Shown one piece after another: positions 1-36,552 of a DNA stretch of 64,000 nucleotides. How positions within the stretch are numbered: position 1 is the first letter of the stretch; every line of letters starts with the position of its first letter. The position numbers and the translations under genes are program-made. The notes beneath the pieces are model-generated. The model made no database searches. It was not told the DNA's origin and worked only from the letters and a program-made list of their open reading frames with translations. Origin of the DNA: Agelas oroides (Eukaryota; Porifera; Demospongiae; Agelasida; Agelasidae); assembly GCA_949130485.1 (NCBI GenBank), contig OX422197.1, positions 1,079,603 to 1,143,602 of the forward strand, written 5' to 3'.

Positions 1-372
1 CTACCCTACTGAGTCATGCAACACTCACAATGGTTTGAAAACTGACCAGCAAGATTATGGGTAGCCTCGTACCCAGGCCGTTCATTCTCCTACTAATGAC
101 CTGGATAAGAGGCTAGCCTCCCCGGCTTTTTGAAAAAGCTCCAAACAACAAAAAGACGGATGAAGGCCTGGGCTTTGAAACTACTAAACAGGTGAATATT
201 TGGTAAGTATTTTGTCAAGTACAGTGCAATTCAAAATTGTCTCCTTTTTGAGGTAACCTTGTACCCGGGTCACATGGAAGGAGGGAACAGTACTTTCTCT
301 CCTCCCACAGAGCCTGGTAACGAGGCTGATCCTGGTAAGAATGTTGATTCAAGCCTGTTTTCAATTCGCTAC
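1..372. other. KIF1 intron, no exon seen
   Basis: Non-coding sequence after the last visible KIF1 exon. It holds a short fold-back at about 62-115 of the TAGCCTCG family. The next KIF1 exon was searched for on the minus strand and not found. Confidence 0.5.
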
Positions 373-24350
<23,978 letters not shown>

Positions 24351-24926
24351 ACCTCCTTCTCGGTGATTCGTAGGTTCTCTGTTCAAACCCTTGCGATAAT
24401 GCAAGGATCAGGTTGAAGTCTCCTCGCTGTATCAAAGATCACAGTAGTACATACAAGCACACACCAGACAGGTAGTAAGAGGCTTTGCAGCAGAAAATTT
24501 GTCTATCGGCGAGTCATCTTCTTCCGCTTCATTATAATGGCTACGGTACGGCTTCATTCGGATGTTAGGCGCGCATGCGCAGTGTGTGCGACTAAGCATG
24601 ACTTTAGCTACACCAAAGTGATGGGTCTATGTGAGCATGTTAAGATATCCATGGCAGAAGTTTAAAAAGTGTTACACGAAAAAGAAAATTTGATCAAGTC
24701 AAGCTGTAGGTGGCTAATTCTATTTTGCTTCTTCCTTCTCTTGTGTTGGCAGGTCCCCCGCTCCAGATTCAGCCTACATACACACAGTGGAATATTTGAT
24801 AACTGTCTAGTTCCCAGATCCATATGCACAGTATGGGAACCAGACCAGGCAAATGCATGCATGGCTGCACTTGTGGTCCAACTTCCCTGTCCCCTTCTTC
24901 GTCATTCTCCTACCCTACCAGGTCCC
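24351..24926 (-). promoter_or_regulatory. Intergenic: SDR 3' end to KIF1 start
   Basis: About 576 bp that must hold the SDR 3' UTR and the KIF1 promoter and 5' UTR. A GC-rich stretch with GCGCATGCGCAG, an NRF1-like palindrome, lies at about 24570-24582. That is a plausible core-promoter element for KIF1. No TATA box was recognised. Confidence 0.4.
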
Positions 24927-27744
24927 TTACCATTGTCCTCCCACCCTCCTCCTCTCCTTCCCTACACCCACTCTTACATTCCCTGTTGCCTCCTCTGCTG
25001 TCTCTGGTTGGTCGGTTGTTGTCTGGGTAGGGCCATACTTCTCCAAGACGTTTGGGGAAAGGAACGTTTTCAGGCGGTCCACGGTGATCTTCCAGAGCTC
25101 CTCCTGAAATTGCTCATTTCTGCACCAAAAGAATATATCACATGACTGGAATGGGAGGTAACAACGAACCTAGCTCTAAAAGAAGGGTCTTTGTCGCAAC
25201 ACACGTCTTTATTTGTCATGAAAGCAAACACGAAGAAACAGTACCTCATGCAATGAGACAGCGATACTTGGTCAAACGTTTCACCAGCTAAAGAACAATT
25301 CGTTTCAACTACACTTTAGTAATCTTTCTCAGGGAAAGATTACTAAAGTGTAGTTGAAATGTTGGATTAAAATTGTTCTTTAGCCGGTGAAGAGTTTGAC
25401 CAAGTATTGCTGTCTCATTGTATACTGCACCAGTACAATGACGTTCTCGATCCTCACCCACAACATGGATACACACATCTTAGTGGTCAAACGTCGGTGA
25501 AGATTGTCCCTTAAGCTTAATTCTTTTCTGTCTACTCATAATTCAGTCCAGCAACTAGGGGCTTCTGATCTCAAGCTAGTCTAACCCTCTTTCCAGTTAA
25601 AACAGGAGCCAGGCCACTTGAGGTTGAGACTGACTTTGTCTCATACCCAGGCCATCTGGTTTTAAAAACAACTAACCTGGCATCACGGCTGGGCTGAGTT
25701 GGTCTGCAGCTGTCGTAGTAGAAGGCCTGCTGGGAGTTGAGCTCTGGATTTACAGCACAGTTGATTGTAGTAGCTGCTCCTTTTCTTGTGTTGCGTCCAA
25801 GTGCTGCGGTTGTGGTATGAAAAAAGACACACACTTCATACGTTAGGTGGATTGCTAGCAGGTTTGTATGGTGGGGAGAGTCATGCATTGGGGAGAGCTG
25901 TGCATGGGGGAGAGCTGTGCATTGGGGAGAGCTGTGCATTGGGGAGAGCTGTGCATGGGGAAGAGCTGTGCATGGGGAAGAGCTGTGCATGGGGGAGAGC
26001 TGTGCATGGGGGAGAGCTGTGCATGGGGGAGAGCCATGCATTGGGGAAGAGCTGTGCATGGGGAAGAGCTGTGCATGGGGAAGAGCTGTGCATGGGGGAG
26101 AGCCATGCATTGGGGAAAGCTGTGCATGGGGGAGAGCTGTGCATGGGGGAGAGCTGTGCATGGGGGAGAGCTGTGCATGGGGGAGAGCTGTGCATGGGGG
26201 AGAGCCATGCATTGGGGAAAACTGTGCATGGGGGAAAGCTGCGCATGGGAGAAAGCTGTGCATGGGGGGAGAGCCATGCATGGGGGAAGCTGTGTATGGG
26301 GGGAGAGCCATGCATGGGGGAAAGCTGTGCATGGGGGGAAAGCTGTGCATGGGGGAGAGCCGTGTGTGGGGGAGAGCTGTGCATTGAGGAGAACCGTGTG
26401 TGGGGGAGAGCCATGCGTGGGAGAGCGCTACACATGGAGGAGGACTAGAAAATGAGGCTACACAAAAGTGCGACTGTGTTGTTGTAGGGAAACTTACCTG
26501 ATGCTCCTGCATTAAAGAGAGACTTCAAGGTAGATCTCTCACCCCAGCCCCTCTGGATCTCTGTATCAACCTGTGGAACGATCACAGGGGAACGTGAAAC
26601 GATACATGACATTTCTAGCCTTGTTCCTGGGCCATGGAGTAAGAGTGTAGCAGTTTGTCCTTACAAAGCCTGGATGGACAGAAGAGACGGTGATGCCCAC
26701 ATTCTGTAGACGCCGCTGAAGTGGATACACCACCATTGCCTGCAGCAGGACAGTGGGCAGAACAATGGCAACATGTACGCAGGCTCATCATTCTCTGTAA
26801 TATATGTTTTGTATATGTTTTGTATTGAAACTTTCTAGCACTAATATATGTACTATAATATATAATTATCACCATAGTACGAAGCTATACCGGAAAATAT
26901 CACGAGTTTGTTGCCGTCTGTATTGTTACGAGTGCGCAGCACGAGTAACAATGCCAACGGCAACAAACGAGTGATGTTTTTTCCGGTATAGCTTGGTACT
27001 ATGGTGATAATGATTTTATCATACGAACCTTCGATTTCATTGCGCGTTCAGACGCAGCGCACGTGACTTGTAGTACCTGATACGGATTCTCGCGTGACTT
27101 GTAGTACCTGATACAGATTCTCACGTGACTTGTAGTACTGATACGGATTGTCGCGTGACTTGTAGTAAAAAATACGGCTTTTTATAAACTGCGCGCAGCT
27201 GCAAGGCTTCCCCATTGACTCCCATACATTAGCGTGAGTTAGACGTATGATAATTATATGTATGCATGTAGATAGATAGTATGTATGTATGTATACATGT
27301 ATATGTATGTATGTATGTATGTATATGTATGTATGTATGTATGCATGTATGTATGTATGTATGTATGTGTGTGTATGTATGTATGTATGTTTGTATGTAT
27401 ATATGTATGTATGTGTGTGTGCATGTATGTATGTTTGTTAGATGTTGCTTAGCAACCAAAACTTTGTACTTGAATAACACGGAGTAGAATGGGTGGAGGT
27501 GATTATGGGTGTGGCAGTGGGTTGCTAGGGGTAACATCTAACAAATAAGTTACATTCCCCAGACAGAACAGCATTCGCCCTTCGGGCTCATGCTGCTCCG
27601 TCTGGGGAATGTAACTATTATATGTATGTATGTGCATATGTATGCATGTATGTATGTGTGTGTGCATGTATGTATGTATGTATGTGTGTATGTATGTGCA
27701 TATGTATGCATGTATGTATGTGTGTGTGCATGTATGTATGTATG

Positions 27745-27807
<63 letters not shown>

Positions 27808-29484
27808 GCCTACAGTGTAGAGTTTAGAATGGAAGTAGAATTTTGTGCGTGAGTACTGTTCCTCTGTCACACTGGTGATGTTGGCAGGGTTCCAACTGGT
27901 GTAGGTGTGGGCTGAGGAGGAGAGAAAGATGATTCGTCCATCACCTGTGGTGGCAGCTGTCTCCAGAAGCAAGGGTAAGAGCTCCAGGGTAAGTAGAACG
28001 TGGCTTAGGTAGTTCACCTGGGTGGTGAGGAGGGAAAGAGAGAGAAGAGAGGGAGAGAGAGAGAGAGAGAAGAAAGGGAGAGAGAGAGAAGAGAGGGAGA
28101 GAGAAGAGAGGGAAGAGAGAGGGAAGGGGGGGGGGGGGGGGAGGGAGGAAGAGAGGGAGGAGTGGAAAGGGAGGGGTGAAGAGGAGAGGGAGGGAAAGAG
28201 AGAAACGAAGGAAACAAACTAAATGGAGGGGGGAGATAGGGGAAATAGATGGGAGGGTGAACTTACAGCACATATACTACACTCACCTGGCATTGAATTT
28301 CGTTACCGTCAACTGTCTGGGCTGTAAGCAGAAGGAAAAACAAAAGTGACGACGACGCATGAAAGTCTTGATGATGAAACATTGGCTAAAGTTTTTTAAT
28401 TTCAAGTTAAATCTCTTTCCAAAATGTACACAGGAGCTATGTAGGTGAGAGCCATTAAACATGGCAACATGGTTCTCTAAAAAACATGATCCTGCACGTG
28501 TCTAAGCTAACCATAGGGTGACCAGGCCACCCCTGCATTGTTGACGAGCAGATGGAGTGGAAGATTCTTCTCTTTGAAGGCAACAGTGAAATCCTTGGTA
28601 GACTGGAAGGAGGCCAGGTCAAGTTGCATATATTCCACGTTGAGCTGCTTCTCCGCCTGGTCCTGGGCCGCCTCCTGCTTCATTTGTTCTATGGCCTACA
28701 GAGAAAGTATCAAACCTATCAGCATATCAAACTCAAGATTAGCCTTTTAACTCTCTTTTGGGAGGGGCGGGGGAGGGATGAACTAACTCAGAATAATCCT
28801 GCAGATGAGGTTGGTAACCAGTGGTAAACATGAGGTAGCAATCAGCAATTCCCATAGACTATATACCATAGTAGCACATACTGAAAGGTGAAATTAGTTT
28901 TATATAACCAGTCCTCATTTATTTTGAACGAGGCACACTCATTGGGTATTTAATACCAGCTGTGTTGTAGATGGACGACTATTGGTATGGCATTTTTCAA
29001 TGCACAGAACATCCGCAGGCGTTCCTGCTGTTTTGTTCAAATTGAGGACTCTTGTGTGTGAGTTCACCTTTCACTATGGACATACCCTAGTATCTATGCT
29101 ATGGACCACTATAGCAGCCTGTACAATTAGACTATGCACCCTACCAACCAGTTGGCTAGCTTATGTCCTTGAACTATAAAAATCAATTACACGTCGACGT
29201 CACATGCGTCAGCAAAACTTAGTCGCTGAACCGTCGTCTCGTATTTTTCTTCCTTCCTGCGCATCATGCAACTATTATGATATTTGTGTAAACGTGAATT
29301 ATTTCCACATGCAAAAGCCACTTACTGCAGTAGCTCTCTCCTGAGACCTGCATGCGATGATGGTGTGCGCCCCCATGAGTCCAAGGGCTTTGGCCGTCTC
29401 GTAACCAATGCCAGTATTTCCGCCGGTGACTATAGCCACCTTTCTAGAAAGGTCCACAGTGGGGTAAGAGAGCCTGGCACCCAT
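24927..29484 (-). CDS. Short-chain dehydrogenase/reductase (retinol dehydrogenase / DHRSX / WWOX-like), complete
   Basis: Classical NAD(P)-dependent oxidoreductase acting on retinoid-, steroid- or polyprenol-like substrates in related families. Eight exons: 29484-29326, 28695-28512, 28321-28287, 28017-27814, 26739-26665, 26570-26498, 25803-25677, 25119-24927. They join in phase to 1050 nt (349 aa plus TAA at 24929-24927). Motifs: TGGNTGIG cofactor-binding turn in exon 1, NNAG in exon 2, a serine cluster (IIFLSSSAH) and active-site YFHSK in exon 4, and HPGFVDTEI across exons 5 and 6. The tail after the fold (NEQFQEELWKITVDRL) resembles the DHRSX C-terminal helix. There is no clear signal peptide. 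The C-terminus could differ if a GT at about 24968 is used as a donor. The start lies only 277 bp from the P450 stop upstream on the same strand. Exact subfamily and substrate cannot be read from the sequence. Confidence 0.9.
25251..25420. mobile_element. 170-bp fold-back element
   Basis: Two arms of about 80 bp (CAATGAGACAGCGATACTTG against its complement) meet at a short loop near 25333. In the SDR gene's last intron. Confidence 0.7.
25870..26435. repeat. 17-18-bp minisatellite, about 30 copies
   Basis: Unit GGGGAGAGCTGTGCATG with AA/GG and CC/TT variants. In the SDR intron between exons 6 and 7. It produces several 150-310 codon spurious frames. Confidence 0.95.
26865..27011. mobile_element. 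147-bp near-palindromic element
   Basis: Arms of about 50 bp, from ATTATCACCATAGTAC to GTACTATGGTGATAAT, around a short centre holding GTTACGAGTGCGCAGCAC. In an SDR intron. Three to four copies of a 32-bp GTGACTTGTAGTACTGATAC-type repeat follow (about 27060-27170). Confidence 0.7.
27240..27810. repeat. (ATGT)n and (CTAT)n microsatellites around a GTTACATTCCCCAGAC hairpin
   Basis: Tetranucleotide runs at 27270-27430 and 27615-27810 flank an inverted repeat (27551-27612) that folds around the short loop TTCGCCCTTCGGGC. In the SDR intron right after exon 4. Confidence 0.9.
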
Positions 29485-29761
29485 GATGCACCGATGCTGT
29501 GTATGTACAAAAGACGGTCTCACAGGAATCTCTCATTTGCAAAAACGGAATACTCAAACCCCACCCTAGCTGACGATGGACGGATATGCCGATCATCGGA
29601 CTCCAGGTGCTAATTGAGTAGTCTACAATAAAAATTGAACCAATCAACACAAGAATGGTTGAAAAGTGTTTTGGAAAATAGATGTAACATGCTACTTGCT
29701 GCTCACCACCAAATCTTCATTAATGTTTATAAGCTACAATTAATATTAAAAATCTGAGTAA

Positions 29762-32570
29762 TTATATATCCACAAATGTCAGGTTGATTGGACGGTCAGG
29801 TGTGAGGATAAACTTCTGAATGATGCCAACAGGAGTGTTCTCTGGGTACTCCACCCTGAAGTTTCGCATGATGTGCGCCATTGCAATGTGCAGCTCCAGC
29901 TCAGCAACACGGCGACCTGTAGGTCAGAAGAAGAGGACAGTTTATAGAGGAGGGTAGATGGTGGAGTATATGTATACCTCACTAACCTACACACATGCGT
30001 GGCCCAAACCCAAAGGATAGGGAGCTGAATGCATGTGGTGTCTCCTTGTTCTCTCTGCTCCATCGCTCTGGCATAAAGCGTTCGGGCTCAGGAAAGATAT
30101 GTGGCAGTTTACCAGTTACAAGGTGAGCTGTAACCACCAGTGACTGCATGTATGGAGTAGAAACAACATCACGTTCTGGTAAGTGGATACTGCAATTGCA
30201 CAGACACATGACTACTAATACTGCGGTGTCAAACACTTATAGCACATACTCCTGCTGGTACTTTATATCCAGAGAGAACAACGTCTTCTTGGACAAATCT
30301 TGCATTACCTCCAACAAGAGGACAAACCCTAGAAATTGGAAAACAAGAATATGACTACTGTGGTTGCTACTTTATATGTTTGCCAAGAGCAGTATTACTT
30401 TAGTTTAATGTTTGAAGTAGTTTAGTTCAGTTTAGTATCAGTTAATTACCTAAAACAACACTGACTTAAAGAGTCTACTTCCCAGGTTACTTTTAGATTC
30501 CTTTCAGTTTAGAAACTTGCAGTACTGTTTAAGTTACTAACTCATGTGCCATTCTTCATCTACTTTTCTTTCCCACCTGAGTGACTCCTTGAAGCAATCT
30601 CTGAGGTACAGCATCCTGTGGATGTGTGCTGGGGTCACCATCTCATCAGAACCCACAATGCTCTGAACCTCACTGCGCAGCTTCTCCTGGACTTCTGGGT
30701 TTCTAGCCAAGTTGTACAGGCACCAAGCAAGTGTGTAGGATGTCTGCAGTAATAAGCATAAACTTTCAATCTTAGATCAGTTTCTGAACTCTTGTAAAGA
30801 TTTCAACTACCATATCCATTGGGCATTATAGACTATAACTTTTAAAGAACAAGCTCCAACAAGACTGTAGTAAATCAGTGAGGTTCTCTGCATGTCAGAA
30901 ATATGTTTAGTTCTTTCTGAAGACTAGGACTAAGGCTCAAGTGTCAACATATCCCACAGCTCTACCAATTGACGTGGCTTACTGTATCGACTCCGCCTAT
31001 CATCATGTCAGAAGCATTGGTGGCTGCCTCCTCCAGACTCTGCTTGCCTGAGTGCACGAGGTATGTCAGGAAGTCAACCTTGTCTGGTGCCTCACTCCCC
31101 TCCAGAGCCCTCTCCTGATCCTCTTCCTTAATCTCCTCGAGTTTCTCCTTCACATGTCTCAGACTAAGCTCATAAAGGCGTTTGACTGTCTGCTTCAGGA
31201 ACTTCCACTCCTTCGTAGACCACACAATGTGTAAAGGCAGGCCTGATATCAGACGCTGAGTGCTGTTTAGCATATCTTGGATGGTGTCAATCAGTTCCTT
31301 GCAGTCCTGAGGCACAATATCATCCAGACAGCCCATCCGCTTTCCAAGAACAAAGCGACAGACAGCTATAGGTACAATTAAATCAGGTATACAAGGTAGA
31401 AGTAAAAACTCCTTCAATCCGCAGCTCCACCCCGTCTCTCACTCTCCTCTATCCTCCACATTCTTCCCCTCCTTCCCTGTTTCACTATCCCTACTATGTA
31501 CATAGAGTAATACCATCAAAAAACTTACACTCGAAGGACCATTGGAAGAGAAGATCAGCTACATCACTGACAACCTTTGTCTCAGGGTTCCTTTGCTGCT
31601 GAATTTTCTTCAACAGATCACAAGTGATGGCGTTGAAGTCCTCGTGGAATTCAGCCGCCTTCCGGGGAACCATGGCAAACTTGGACATTGGCACTCGCTG
31701 GCGATGCCACTCCTCACCCTCACTGCAAAACAAGAAATGATTTTAAGTAGCTAACTTCATCCCTCTGCAAAATAAAGAATGGACTGCATGCTATGCTATG
31801 AACTGTATCTTCCTTTGTGGTAGCCATGCAGTTTTCCTTACTTCTTTAAGGGCAGCGGATACAAAGTGCTTGTGGACAGTCTCCACTGGGCTTGTTAACT
31901 ATCCACCCAGCTAACTACATTTTTTGAGACAGCTTGAACTAATTTCTGAAGATGTAACTCTAAGTATGATGTCAAGGGGTAGTTACATTAAGGCTCAGTA
32001 TTACCTTAGACATCATTCAAAAAAGATGTATTCACTTTTCTATTGAGATTTCAGTGCCCATTCCCAGGACAGTTGGTGTCTTGGAAACGAGACTCAGTTC
32101 TGAACTCACGAGAGGAGCACTGCCATCTCCATCTTGAGCTCGTCTCTCGCTTGCTTCCATGCCTGGAATGGGGCCCGACTTGGATATTTACCTTCAGCCC
32201 TGAACATCACTTCTATGTCTTGTGGATCATGAATCATTACTATCTCAGAGAGCGTGGGAACTTTAATCCTGTAGACGTTGCCATACTTTTCCATCCATTC
32301 CTTCTGTACTTGATAGATCGGTTTCTTGCCCACCTCTGACAAAAAGGACAATGCACTCCCCACCAAAGGGAGCCTGCGGGGACCTGGTATCTCACTGAAG
32401 GGCTTTGCCTCCGTGGAGGGTGTCGTTAAGGACCTGGCCTCCCCTCCAGGCCCCCTAGCCCTAGTGGTACTTGTACAGGCTGGTAATCTCCCTACTATCT
32501 TGTCTCCATGGGTGAGCGGCAGCAGATGCTGAGCTCTGCTGGTAGATCGATACAAAACAGCCGAAAACAT
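29762..32570 (-). CDS. Mitochondrial-clan cytochrome P450, copy A, complete
   Basis: Heme monooxygenase of the mitochondrial P450 clan (the group containing CYP11, CYP24 and CYP27), expected on the inner mitochondrial membrane with adrenodoxin as electron donor. Seven exons: 32570-32110, 31722-31529, 31365-30983, 30743-30577, 30328-30250, 30143-29987, 29916-29762. These total 1596 nt, 531 aa. Visible features: an Arg/Ser-rich N-terminus that looks like a mitochondrial presequence, PGPRRLPLVG proline hinge, I-helix GGVDT, K-helix KESLR (ExxR), FMPERW, heme loop FGFGPRMCVG with the ligand Cys, followed by RRVAELEL, typical of the mitochondrial clan. The final stop is TAA at 29764-29762. The substrate is unknown. 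No defects seen. Confidence 0.93.
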
Positions 32571-33087
32571 GATGATTTAGCCTCACTTCTGACTGACGTA
32601 GCCTAGTCGGGCCATCATCAAAGCAGTTTTGTGTGGGTGGATGGAGATACAAAATCCAATTTGTTCATTCCGCGCTATTACAAAAAATGCTGTAACTTGT
32701 AACCCGACTTGCATCATTCACTTCGATACGGCAGTCTGATACGGCCCTATATAGCGATAGACAGGCTACAGCAGATCACGAAGTACTACTACTAGTGTAG
32801 GCTGTCCTCCGGCTGCCGGGCGTAGCTGCCATTTCGTGCTCCGGCCAGATTGTACCCCCGTCCCCAGGCCCGCCGACGAGGCCATGAAGACTGTACTTCG
32901 TTTTATGTGATCATTGCTTTCGCATACTAAGGGTATACTAATGTGCACATATAGTGTTGAGTTGTCTGGACTCCAGACCCTTACCTTACAGCCATGCAAT
33001 GAAGCATATAAATTATCATGATCCACATACTCATTTGAGATGCTTGTGGATGGTCTCATTTCCAGAGCACTCAATGTCTGGGAAACG
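32571..33087 (-). promoter_or_regulatory. 5' flank of P450 copy A
   Basis: It resembles the 5' flank of copy B (36054-36495) in the first 50 bp and again at 32795-32960. The middle block, 32622-32785, matches copy B only in reverse orientation. It should contain the copy A promoter. Confidence 0.5.
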
Positions 33088-33210
33088 AGACTGGGTCCTG
33101 AGCTCACGAGAGGAGCACTGCCATCTCCATCTTGAGCTCATTTCTAGCCTTCTTCCATATCTCGAACAGGGTAATTTACCCTCAGCCCTGAATATCATTA
33201 CCTCAAACAC
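33088..33210 (-). pseudogene. Orphan fragment of P450 exon 1 (between copies A and B)
   Basis: On the minus strand this matches the 3' end of P450 exon 1, from the FRAEGKYP region to the donor, with small deletions and a broken frame. It includes the fold-back sequence (about 33055-33095) that also adjoins the exon 1 donor in the full copies. No other P450 exon accompanies it. It lies downstream of copy B's stop, so it is a relic left by unequal duplication. Confidence 0.75.
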
Positions 33211-33420
33211 GAAAACTTGAATGTATAGCAAACACTACAAATAGAAGTAAAAAGAAGAAAAACTATTGAGTGGACAAAAACGACAGTAGACGAAACAGGA
33301 GTAGACGAACTAGGATGTTACCGTGCCAGAACAGCAGTGAGCGTGACAATTTTTTGATTAAAAGAAGAAGAGCTTACTGGCATGAAGGCTCTTATAAACA
33401 GTAAAGCTACAATTGAGACA

Positions 33421-36053
33421 CTACAAATCCACAAAGGTGAGGTTGATTGGACGGTCAGGTGTGAGGATAAACTTCTGAATGATGCCAACAGGAGTGTTCT
33501 CTGGGTACTCCACCCTGAAGTTTCGCATGATGTGCGCCATTGCAATGTGCAGCTCCAGCTCAGCAACACGGCGACCTGTAGGTCAGAAGAAGAGGACAGT
33601 TTATAGAGGAGGGACAGACTGTGTCCTGCAGGGTTATTGACTGACATGGATGGTGTAACTTTGAATCCAGTGGAGTATATGTCTACCTCACTAACCTACA
33701 CACATGCGTGGCCCAAACCCAAAGGATAGGGAGCTGAATGCATGTGGTGTCTCCTTGTTCTCTCTGCTCCATCGCTCTGGCATAAAGCGGTCGGGTTCAG
33801 GAAAGATATGTGGCAGCTTACCTGTCATAAGGTGAGTGGTAACCACCAGTGACTGTACAGTGTAGAATGAGAGTATTCTGTTCAGATGAGGAAACTGCAG
33901 TATCTTATCATATACAATCATGCACAGGGGTCACATGGGAGCTCAATAGCTACTAATTGTATACCATCCATGCCATAATACTTATAGCACATACTCCTGC
34001 TGGTACTTTGTACCCAGAGAGAACAACATCCTCCTGAATGAACCGTCCATTACCTCCAGTGAGCGGACAAAGCCTGGAAATTAGGAAGAGAAGATGATTA
34101 TAGTTATTTTTATTATACGGTAGCTATGTATATAGTCTCATTTCCCAGGTTACTTGCATGAAAACTATACTGTTGCAGTTACCATTTAGTTCTGCACTTT
34201 TAAATGACATGCAGTATATATAACTATTCTTCACTGTCTACGGTTGCAGTACTTGTTACTGCTTTTCAATCACATGATACATACAGTATTTGCCATATAC
34301 TTTTCTTTCCCACCTGAGTGACTCCTTGAAGCAATCTCTGAGGTACGGCATCCTGTGGATGTGTGCGGGGGTCACCATCTCATCAGAACCCACAATGCTC
34401 TGAACTACACTGCGCAGTTTCTCCTGGACTTCCGGGTTTCTAGCCAAGTTGTACAGACACCAAGCAAGTGTGTAGGATGTCTGCAGTAATAAGCAAAAAT
34501 TCCTCAATCTTAGATCAGTTTCTGAACTCTTGTAAAGATTTCAGCTACCATATCCATTGGGCATTATAGACTATAACTTTAAAGAACAAGCTCCAACAAG
34601 ACTGTAGTAAATCAGTGAGGCTCTCTGCATGTCAGAAATATGTTTAGTTCTTTCTGAAGACTAGGACTAAGGCTCAAGTGTCAACATATAGGTATTTTTG
34701 TATAGTATACCCACAGCTCTACCAATTGATGGGGCTTACTGTATCGACTCCGCCTATCATCATGTCAGAAGCATTGGTGGCTGCCTCCTCCAGACTCTGC
34801 CTGCCTGAATGCATGAGGTATGTCAGGAAGTCAACCTTGTCTGGTGCCTCACTCCCCTCCAGAGCCCTCTCCTGATCCTCTTTCTAATTAATCTCCTCAA
34901 GTTTCTCCTTCACATGTCTCAGACAAAGTGTGTAAAGATGTTTTGTTGTCTGCTTCAGGAACTTCCACTCCTTCGTAGACCACACCATGTGTAAAGGTAG
35001 GCCTGACATTAGACGCTGAGTGCTGTTTAGCATATCCTGGAAGATATCAATCAGCTCCTTGCAATCCTGAGGCACATGGTCATCCAGACAGCCCATCCGC
35101 TTTCCAAGAACAAAGCGACAAACAGCTGTAGGTACAAGTACAAATAAAAATCATGCAGTACAAAATCTATTTCTATGTAATTATGAAGTGAGATGGTTGT
35201 GCATATTGTGTACTGTACCTATATAACTTACACTCGAAGGACCATTGGAAGAGAAGATCAGCTACATCACTGACAACCTTTGTCTCAGGGTTCCTTTGCT
35301 GTTGAATTTTCTTCAACAGATCACGAGTGATGGCGTTGAAGTCTTCGTGGAATTCAGCTGCCTTCCGGGGAACCATGGCAAACTTGGACATTGGCACTCG
35401 CTGGCGATGCCACTCCTCACCCTCACTGCAAAAGCAGAAAACACAAATTATTAAGTGTAACCTAGCTTCACCCCTCTGTAAAATACAGAGGGACTGCTGA
35501 TCTACGAAACATATTTATTTGTAGCCAGTTTGTGGACTGAGTCTCATTCCCAGGACATTTAATGTCTTGGAAACGAGACTGTGTCCCGAACTCACGAAAG
35601 GAGCACAGCCATCTCCATCTTGAGCTCGTCTCTTGCTTGCTTCCACACCTGGAATGGAACTCGACTTGGATATTTACCTTCAGCCCTGAACATCACCTCT
35701 ATGTCTTGTGGATCATGAATCATTATTAACTCGGGAATTGTGGGAACCTTGACTCTGTAAATCATGCCATACTTTTCCATCAACTCCTTCTGAAGCTGAA
35801 TGACCGGTTTCTTCCCCACCTCCAAGAAAAACGACAATGCACTCCCTACCAAAGGGAGCTTGCGGGGACCTGGTATCTCACTGAATGGCTTTGTCTCCGT
35901 GGGGGGTGTCATTAAGGACCTGGCCTCCCCTCCAGGCCCCCTAGCCCTAGTGGTACTTGTACAGGCTGGTAATCTCCCTGCTATCTTGTCTCCATGGGTG
36001 AGCGGCAGCAGATGAACTCTGCTGGTAGATCGATACAAAACAGCCGAAAACAT
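33421..36053 (-). pseudogene. Mitochondrial-clan cytochrome P450, copy B, interrupted by an in-frame stop
   Basis: Same seven-exon structure as copies A and C: 36053-35596, 35425-35232, 35125-34740, 34480-34314, 34073-33995, 33852-33696, 33575-33421. Splice sites, the ExxR (KESLR) and the heme loop (FGFGPRMCVG) are all kept. In exon 3 a 3-nt net insertion relative to A and C changes the codons after LEEI, creating TAG at 34886-34884. Protein would stop near residue 295, before the I-helix, so no heme-binding enzyme could form. The rest is so well preserved that the stop must be recent, or could be an assembly error, a polymorphism or a readthrough site. Copies A and C are intact here. Confidence 0.88.
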
Positions 36054-36552
36054 GATGATTTAGCCTCACTTCTGACTGACGTAGCCTAGTTAGGCCATGA
36101 TCAACACTAGTCTCGCAAGCCAGACCCACTTGCGGAAGTGGGTCTGGCTTACGAGACTAGATCAACACCCAGGTTTCTAGTACTTCGTGATCTGCTGTAG
36201 CCTGTCTATCGCTATATAGGGGCGTATCAGACAGACTGCCGTATCGAAGTGAATGATGCAAGTCGGGTTACAAGTTACAGCATTTTTATTGTGTAATGAA
36301 CAAATTGTCTCCATCCACCCACACAAAACTATTAGGCTGTCCTCCGGCCGCCGGGCGTAGCTGCCATTACGTGCTCCATGCGTGCTCCGGCCAGATTGGC
36401 CCGCCGACGAGGCCATGAAGACTGTACTGCGATCATTGCTTTCGCATAGGGTACTAATGTGCGCATATATATAGTGTTGAGTTGTCTGGACTTAATTAAC
36501 TCCTATCCAAAATACAGAACGGACAGCCATGCAATGAAGCATAAGTTATATC
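36054..36552 (-). promoter_or_regulatory. 5' flank of P450 copy B
   Basis: It shares flanking blocks with copy A but carries a 52-bp fold-back insertion (36108-36159) and an inverted block (about 36178-36333). It is followed by a 680-bp transposon (36553-37231). Confidence 0.5.
36108..36159. mobile_element. 52-bp fold-back element, TAGTCT family
   Basis: Almost a pure hairpin: starts TAGTCTCGCAAGCCAGACCC and ends with its near-complement GGGTCTGGCTTACGAGACTA. Perfect 9-bp target duplication GATCAACAC on both sides. In the 5' flank of P450 copy B. Confidence 0.85.

Noticed and set aside
25571..26512. A 313-codon frame with histidine- and serine-rich repeats
   Set aside because: Most of it is the 17-18-bp minisatellite. 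Only 25803-25677 is an exon (SDR exon 7).
27814..27870. YSRTK as the SDR active-site motif
   Set aside because: It fits Y-x-x-x-K, but the YFHSK a few residues on has the correct spacing (14 residues) to the QRRL helix end, so that one was chosen.
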